A stretch of 47,817 bases of DNA, taken from assembly GCA_030595665.1 (NCBI GenBank), contig JAUVCV010000016.1, positions 1 through 47,817 on the forward strand. Direction: 5' to 3'. Each line of letters opens with the position of its first letter. The stretch's first letter is position 1. The translations under genes were made by a program, and so were the position numbers. Source of the stretch: Methanogenium sp. (GTDB lineage Archaea > Halobacteriota > Methanomicrobia > Methanomicrobiales > Methanomicrobiaceae). The notes beneath the pieces are model-generated. The model saw only the letters and a program-made list of their open reading frames with translations. It had not been told where the DNA came from and did no database searches. Below are positions 44,146-47,817 of the stretch, in pieces.

Positions 44146-44859
44146 ATGAAGGTATTTCCCGCAGTAGATATCCTGGACGGCACCTGCGTACAGCTGGTGC
44201 AGGGCAACCGGAAGAATGCAGTTGCCTACGGAGATCCGGTTTCCCGGGCACAGGAGTGGCTTCGCGAGGGCGCTCAGGCACTCCATGTAATCAACCTGGA
44301 CGGAGCCTTCGGTGCTGCAGAGAAAAATGTCAGCCTCATCAAAGAGATCATCAGCTCCACCGGCGCTGAGATACAACTTGGCGGCGGCATCCGGAGCACT
44401 GCAGATGCAGCCGGCTGGCTGGACGCCGGTGTCGAACGTGTCATCATTGGCACCCTCGCCGCAGACCACCCCGGGGCCATCACAGAGATCGCAGACGAAT
44501 ACGGAAAAGAAGCGGTGATGGCAGGTGTGGATGCCCGCGGCGGCAATGTGGTCGTTCACGGGTGGGAAAAGACTGCAGGTGATTTCATCACCATGGCCCG
44601 TGTCTTTGAAGAACGGGGTGCAGGTGCGCTTCTCTTCACCAATGTTGATGTGGAAGGATTGTGTAACGGCATCGCAGAAGAACCGGTGCGACGCCTGAGA
44701 GAGGCCGTGAACATTCCTGTTGTAGCCTCAGGAGGCATTACAACACCACAGGACGTGCGTACAATGCGCGAGATAGGTGTGGAGGCCATTGTAATCGGTT
44801 CAGCCCTGTACAGGGGCACTATCACTTTTAAAGAAGCAATCGAAGAGGCAGAGAGATGA
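44146..44859 (+). CDS. hisA: ProFAR isomerase
   Basis: A 237-residue TIM-barrel isomerase of histidine synthesis. It begins [20 protein letters not shown] (catalytic Asp8), with LGGGIRS phosphate loop, [16 protein letters not shown] (second catalytic Asp) and [12 protein letters not shown] chose the ATG at 44146, 7 nt after GGTGA, over a GTG at 44137 overlapping the hisG stop. Confidence 0.95.
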   Translation: MKVFPAVDILDGTCVQLVQGNRKNAVAYGDPVSRAQEWLREGAQALHVINLDGAFGAAEKNVSLIKEIISSTGAEIQLGGGIRSTADAAGWLDAGVERVIIGTLAADHPGAITEIADEYGKEAVMAGVDARGGNVVVHGWEKTAGDFITMARVFEERGAGALLFTNVDVEGLCNGIAEEPVRRLREAVNIPVVASGGITTPQDVRTMREIGVEAIVIGSALYRGTITFKEAIEEAER

Positions 44860-45437
44860 GACAGGCAGAAGTAACACGGAAAACAAACGAGACCGCAATC
44901 TCTGTGACAGTGGATCTGGATACCGAAGGAAACATTGCAGTAGAGACAGGCATCCCGTTCTTTGACCACATGCTTGAATCCTGTGCACGCCACGGCAGGT
45001 TCAGCCTGATGGTAACAGCAGCAGGAGACCTGGAGATTGACTGCCACCACACCATTGAGGATACGGCAATTGTCCTTGGAGAGGCTTTCGCCAAAGCGCT
45101 GGGTGATAAACGGGGCATCCGGCGGTTTGCACACATGGCAGTGCCCATGGACGAGGCAATCGCTGTGGTGACACTGGATCTCGGAGGTCGCGGGTATCTC
45201 GTGTATGATGCAGCATTCTCACCCAACGGGTTTGGAGCAATTCCCGCAGACATCTTTGAACATTTCTTCTACACGCTCTGCATCAAAGCAGGTATCACTG
45301 CACACATGAAAGCAGAGGGCAGAAATGATCACCACATCTGTGAAGCACTCTTCAAAACATTCGGTGTTGCGTTCTCAATGGCAGCATATGTAACTCCCGG
45401 GCGCACCGAGATACCAAGTACAAAAGGAACAATTTAA
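44856..45437 (+). CDS. hisB: Imidazoleglycerol-phosphate dehydratase
   Basis: A 193-residue manganese enzyme of histidine synthesis, the monofunctional form without phosphatase domain. Metal-binding repeats are [31 protein letters not shown] and [20 protein letters not shown] overlap with hisA. It ends the mat-his gene run; a T8-containing stretch at 45444-45455 follows. Confidence 0.96.
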   Translation: MRQAEVTRKTNETAISVTVDLDTEGNIAVETGIPFFDHMLESCARHGRFSLMVTAAGDLEIDCHHTIEDTAIVLGEAFAKALGDKRGIRRFAHMAVPMDEAIAVVTLDLGGRGYLVYDAAFSPNGFGAIPADIFEHFFYTLCIKAGITAHMKAEGRNDHHICEALFKTFGVAFSMAAYVTPGRTEIPSTKGTI

Positions 45438-45455
45438 AATTTAATTTTTTTTGAA
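45438..45455 (+). terminator. T-rich terminator after hisB
   Basis: TTTAATTTTTTTT immediately follows the stop, as typical for intrinsic archaeal termination on oligo-T. The histone gene converges from the other side. Confidence 0.4.
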
Positions 45456-45535
45456 ATGTCGTGCGTGAAACAAATGTTTTAGGCACTGCTTAATGAAAGT
45501 GTGCTCACACATTTTCATATGAAAAAGAAAGGATG

Positions 45536-45751
45536 TTAGAGGTTCAGTTCGTTGACTGCAAGGTCTACATCTTCTTTCTTGATAGTCTTCCGGCCTGCGT
45601 GCTTAGCGTACTTGCTTGCTTCTCGGGTCAGCTCTGCAATGTACTCCTGGGAAGCGTCTGCGATTGCCTGTGCAGCATCGCTGCCAACTCTCTCAGCACC
45701 GTTGTTTTTTGCAATCCTCACGACTGCAGCGATAGGTAGATCATTCGCCAT
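45536..45751 (-). CDS. Archaeal histone
   Basis: A 71-residue histone-fold protein starting ANDLPIAAVVRIAKNNGAER after Met and containing the full three-helix fold with the ending KKEDVDLAVNELNL. It has no tail. It forms dimers and longer fibres that wrap DNA. GAGGTG precedes the ATG, and a strong TATA box lies at 45788-45795. Confidence 0.96.
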   Translation of the reverse strand: MANDLPIAAVVRIAKNNGAERVGSDAAQAIADASQEYIAELTREASKYAKHAGRKTIKKEDVDLAVNELNL

Positions 45752-45787
45752 ATATAATACACCTCAGAAAGAAAATCGACAAGTCAA

Positions 45788-45795
45788 TATATAAA
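45788..45795 (-). promoter_or_regulatory. TATA box of the histone gene
   Basis: The minus strand reads TTTATATA, about 40 nt upstream of the ATG. It marks the last clearly native element before the AT-rich right-hand segment. Confidence 0.55.
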
Positions 45796-45817
45796 CTTTC
45801 TGGAGATTCGGGGTAAT

Positions 45818-45973
45818 ATGCCTTGTAAAATCAACAATGAAGAGTATATTCAGGATATTTCAAACCCCTGGAACAAATTAGACACGGATCAAAAAAATGG
45901 TGGGAAAAGTATCATATCCTACGTTAAGCAGTGGTACGCACCCGATCATTACAAAATTGCTTGCTCAAGATGA
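45818..45973 (+). CDS. Small ORF at the island edge, doubtful
   Basis: A 51-codon frame starting MPCKINNEEYIQDISNPWNK, 5 nt after GGGGT. It overlaps the broken gene that follows in another frame. No family recognised. It could be a displaced N-terminal piece of that gene or chance. Confidence 0.25.
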   Translation: MPCKINNEEYIQDISNPWNKLDTDQKNGGKSIISYVKQWYAPDHYKIACSR

Positions 45974-46685
45974 AGAGCGAAGAGAATCATCCTGGCAAGA
46001 GCCATATTATGAGTCGGCAATCGACAAACGTCGATTACGGCTTCTAAATGCAATATTTCTTTATTGTCACCAAATTGGATGTACTCCATATATGTCCACA
46101 TCCAAATATGATGATAAAGACCAAGATGCATCTATTAGAGTCGGTGATCAGCGAGTATCAGTTATATTAGTCGCGAGTAATGTTAAGTAACGTGTTAATA
46201 AAAACAATAGCAGGTTGCAACTATCCATTGGTTCGCAGCGAGATGAGTGTGATAGAGATACTTGGGAAGACTCTGAAGGGTACCGTATTGAGAAGTCGCT
46301 CAGAGAAATTATTGAAAAGATTCTCTTAGTTGGAGAAATTTACTACCGTGAGCATGTGCAATACCAGTATGAATGGAAGATTGAGCGTAGGGAGCAATTA
46401 ATAGAAGAAGAGCGTCAGAGGATTATTGAAGAGAAAAGGCTTGCTGAAGAATTACGTATCCAGCAGGAAAAGGAGCGGGTTGAACGATTACTTTCAGAAT
46501 CTACTGCTCTACAACAAGCCGGCACCATAAGAGATTATGTGAAAGCCATACAAGATAAATCTGCTGACATCGACGTGACTATTGAAGAAATTGATAAGTG
46601 GTCTAAATGGGCTTTGGAACAGGCAGATAGAATTGATCCTTTGAAAAGCTTATCTTTTCTGGATTATGAGAAATCTAATTCTTAG
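45897..46685 (+). pseudogene. Truncated gene of a mobile-region hypothetical family, with in-frame TAA
   Basis: Two frames in the same phase are split by TAA at 46188-46190. The first reads SYPTLSSGTHPIITKLLAQD and then DKRRLRLLNAIFLYCHQIGC. The second resumes SRLQLSIGSQRDECDRDTWED, then IEKSLREIIEKILLVGEIYY and a long Glu/Arg coiled coil (RREQLIEEERQRIIEEKRLA), ending AGTIRDYVKAIQDKS. This order matches a large hypothetical family of bacterial mobile regions whose N-terminal GYWxK-type part is absent here. I read it as a decayed gene; the family match is from memory. Confidence 0.5.
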
Positions 46686-46824
46686 AGATATTAGTTGGAT
46701 AGTTTTTTTTGGTGGTCACAAGCATTCCTTTTGAAGACTAACAGAGCAGGGCTCAATAGTAGCTAGATTGACAGAAGGTCGTATTATTACTATACTTATG
46801 ATCAGGTGATAAGTAAGGGCTTGC
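46686..46824 (+). other. Spacer before the toxin-antitoxin pair
   Basis: A T8 run at about 46702-46710 could terminate upstream transcription. AT-rich; no gene seen. Confidence 0.35.
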
Positions 46825-47190
46825 ATGAGACGTGACACGGGGCTAGACACGCTACTGGAAATGAATGAATACAAGTTCGTCTACCCCAGCAAGTATTGGT
46901 GGAAGATTGAGGCAAGGCTGATCGTGCCAGATGAAAGGCGACCGCACGGTATTCGTTACATTTTTACCCTTCATGACCCAAAAGGTACACGCATCTTCGG
47001 AATGGATAATAAACATGTCCCGAAGAACAGACGCAAAGGATACCATGGTCAGATTATTGAATTTGATCATGTACATAAAGATAAAGACGATGAAGGTACT
47101 GCATATGCCTTCACCAATGCAGCAACACTAATGACTGATTTCCTAAATAGAGTTAAAGAAATTATTGATGAGATAGAGGGAACTAGTTAG
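46825..47190 (+). CDS. tumE: TumE-like toxin (DUF6516 family)
   Basis: A 121-residue protein matching the DUF6516/TumE toxin plan: DTLLEMNEYKFVYPSKYWWK at the start, the PHGIRYIFTLHDPKGTRIFG core, GMDNKH, EFDHVHKDKDDEG, then a C-terminal helix TDFLNRVKEIIDEIE. The DHxH-type segment may be part of the active site. Together with the next gene it forms the TumE-TumA arrangement (toxin first). AT-rich codon use unlike the rest of the window suggests transfer, perhaps from proteobacteria. Confidence 0.75.
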   Translation: MRRDTGLDTLLEMNEYKFVYPSKYWWKIEARLIVPDERRPHGIRYIFTLHDPKGTRIFGMDNKHVPKNRRKGYHGQIIEFDHVHKDKDDEGTAYAFTNAATLMTDFLNRVKEIIDEIEGTS

Positions 47191-47252
47191 TAACAAATGC
47201 TAAGTGGCAAAGCTAGTAAATACTAGATAGAAAAGACCAAGAGGTTAAGACG

Positions 47253-47696
47253 ATGAGTAATAAAGTGATAAAGATTGGCATCATGCCAGAGGCTGCATTC
47301 AGAGACAGGATGATTGATATCGCTGCTGGTCGTGTTGTGCCTAAACGTGGTGAACCTAAAATTTGGTTTCATTCTCTGAAGTCAGCAACCGAGATACTGA
47401 GCGATAGTAATCGTGAACTTTTGAAGATGATTGTTGAAGAGAAACCGCAGTCATATCAAGAGCTAGCAACTATGTCAGGTCGTCAGCCAGGAAATCTTGG
47501 GCGCACCCTAAAAACACTTGAGATGTACGGCATCATCGATATTAAACAAACTGCGAGAGTTAAACGACCTATAGCTAGAGCTTTTGAGTTCGATTTCCAG
47601 TTGCGCATGCCAAGCACGTCAACGGCTAGAGCTATGACATCGTCGCCTCACGTGAGCAAACAGCGAAAATCACATGAGAGACACGCTGCTGCTTAA
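47253..47696 (+). CDS. tumA: TumA-like HTH antitoxin
   Basis: A 147-residue protein with a central winged helix (SDSNRELLKMIVEEKPQSYQ, then ELATMSGRQPGNLGRTLKTL) and the GEPKIWFHSLKSA segment common to this antitoxin family, also found in haloarchaeal DNA-binding proteins. The tail is Ser/Thr/Lys-rich. GAGG lies about 10 nt before the ATG. It likely neutralises the TumE-like toxin and represses the pair. Confidence 0.75.
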   Translation: MSNKVIKIGIMPEAAFRDRMIDIAAGRVVPKRGEPKIWFHSLKSATEILSDSNRELLKMIVEEKPQSYQELATMSGRQPGNLGRTLKTLEMYGIIDIKQTARVKRPIARAFEFDFQLRMPSTSTARAMTSSPHVSKQRKSHERHAAA

Positions 47697-47817
47697 AAAT
47701 CATGTATCCATCATAACTTTGTAGATTGTTCGTGTTTATTGAAGAAGTATAGGGTTTTAAATCGATCTATCACTTGAATGGGTGCTTTCTGGGTGCTTTT
47801 TACCCTAAATCCACTCG
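47697..47817. repeat. Window edge with GGGTGCTTT direct repeats
   Basis: GGGTGCTTTCT and GGGTGCTTTTT stand 11 nt apart at about 47780-47801. Such paired GGGTGC units resemble arm-type sites near integrase genes, but no integrase lies in the window. No complete gene; a minus-strand frame entering from the right edge to about 47716 is unproved. Confidence 0.3.

Overview
The window is chromosomal DNA from a methanogenic archaeon, most likely of the order Methanomicrobiales. Supporting genes are an archaeal histone, ribosomal protein L10e, the archaeal amidotransferase GatDE, archaeal-type S-adenosylmethionine synthetase, the archaeal diadenylate cyclase DacZ, UPF0212 and DUF2070 proteins, and a large surface protein with PKD repeats and a PGF-pre-PGF domain. 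An incomplete reductive TCA arm (fumarase, succinyl-CoA synthetase, 2-oxoglutarate:ferredoxin oxidoreductase) fits the carbon metabolism known in that order. Genus cannot be fixed from the sequence alone.

Layout. 1-10.4 kb (all minus strand) is an envelope and signalling region: two secreted proteins sharing a short helical repeat (A, 476-1213; B, 1860-2264), a hicBA pair whose toxin gene carries a stop, a COG1361/LolD-like/FtsX-like exporter (3073-6223), and a eukaryote-like signalling set of a membrane Ser/Thr kinase with an extracellular beta-helix, an FHA protein with a DNA-binding domain, and a PP2C phosphatase (6322-10339). 10.5-15.4 kb is accessory: ATPase remnant, MFS exporter with GbsR/MarR-type regulator, class B acid phosphatase-like lipoprotein, Fic protein. 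15.9-17.4 kb has tRNA-Leu(UAA), a composite tandem-repeat block and a frameshifted hsp20. 17.4-22.3 kb encodes a giant PKD-repeat surface protein.

22.6-31.5 kb (minus) is housekeeping: DUF2070, PfkB kinase, UPF0212, nitroreductase, small hypotheticals, then argH-gatD-gatE. 31.7-45.4 kb (plus) carries a sulfonate/nitrate-type ABC importer, L10e, fumarase, korDABC-sucCD-dacZ, and mat-hisG-hisA-hisB. A histone gene (minus) closes the ordinary chromosome. From about 45.8 kb to the end the DNA becomes AT-richer with different codon use, carrying a broken gene and a TumE/TumA-like toxin-antitoxin pair; it looks like an acquired island.

The strongest candidate for an undescribed system is at 0.5-10.4 kb. 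Genes A and B and the exporter operon each carry a dyad AACC-N4-GGTT placed exactly 34 nt from a TATA-like box. The neighbouring kinase/FHA-winged-helix/PP2C genes could supply the signal and the DNA-binding protein. Together they would make a phosphorylation-controlled envelope regulon. The promoter pattern is seen directly; the link to the kinase is inference.
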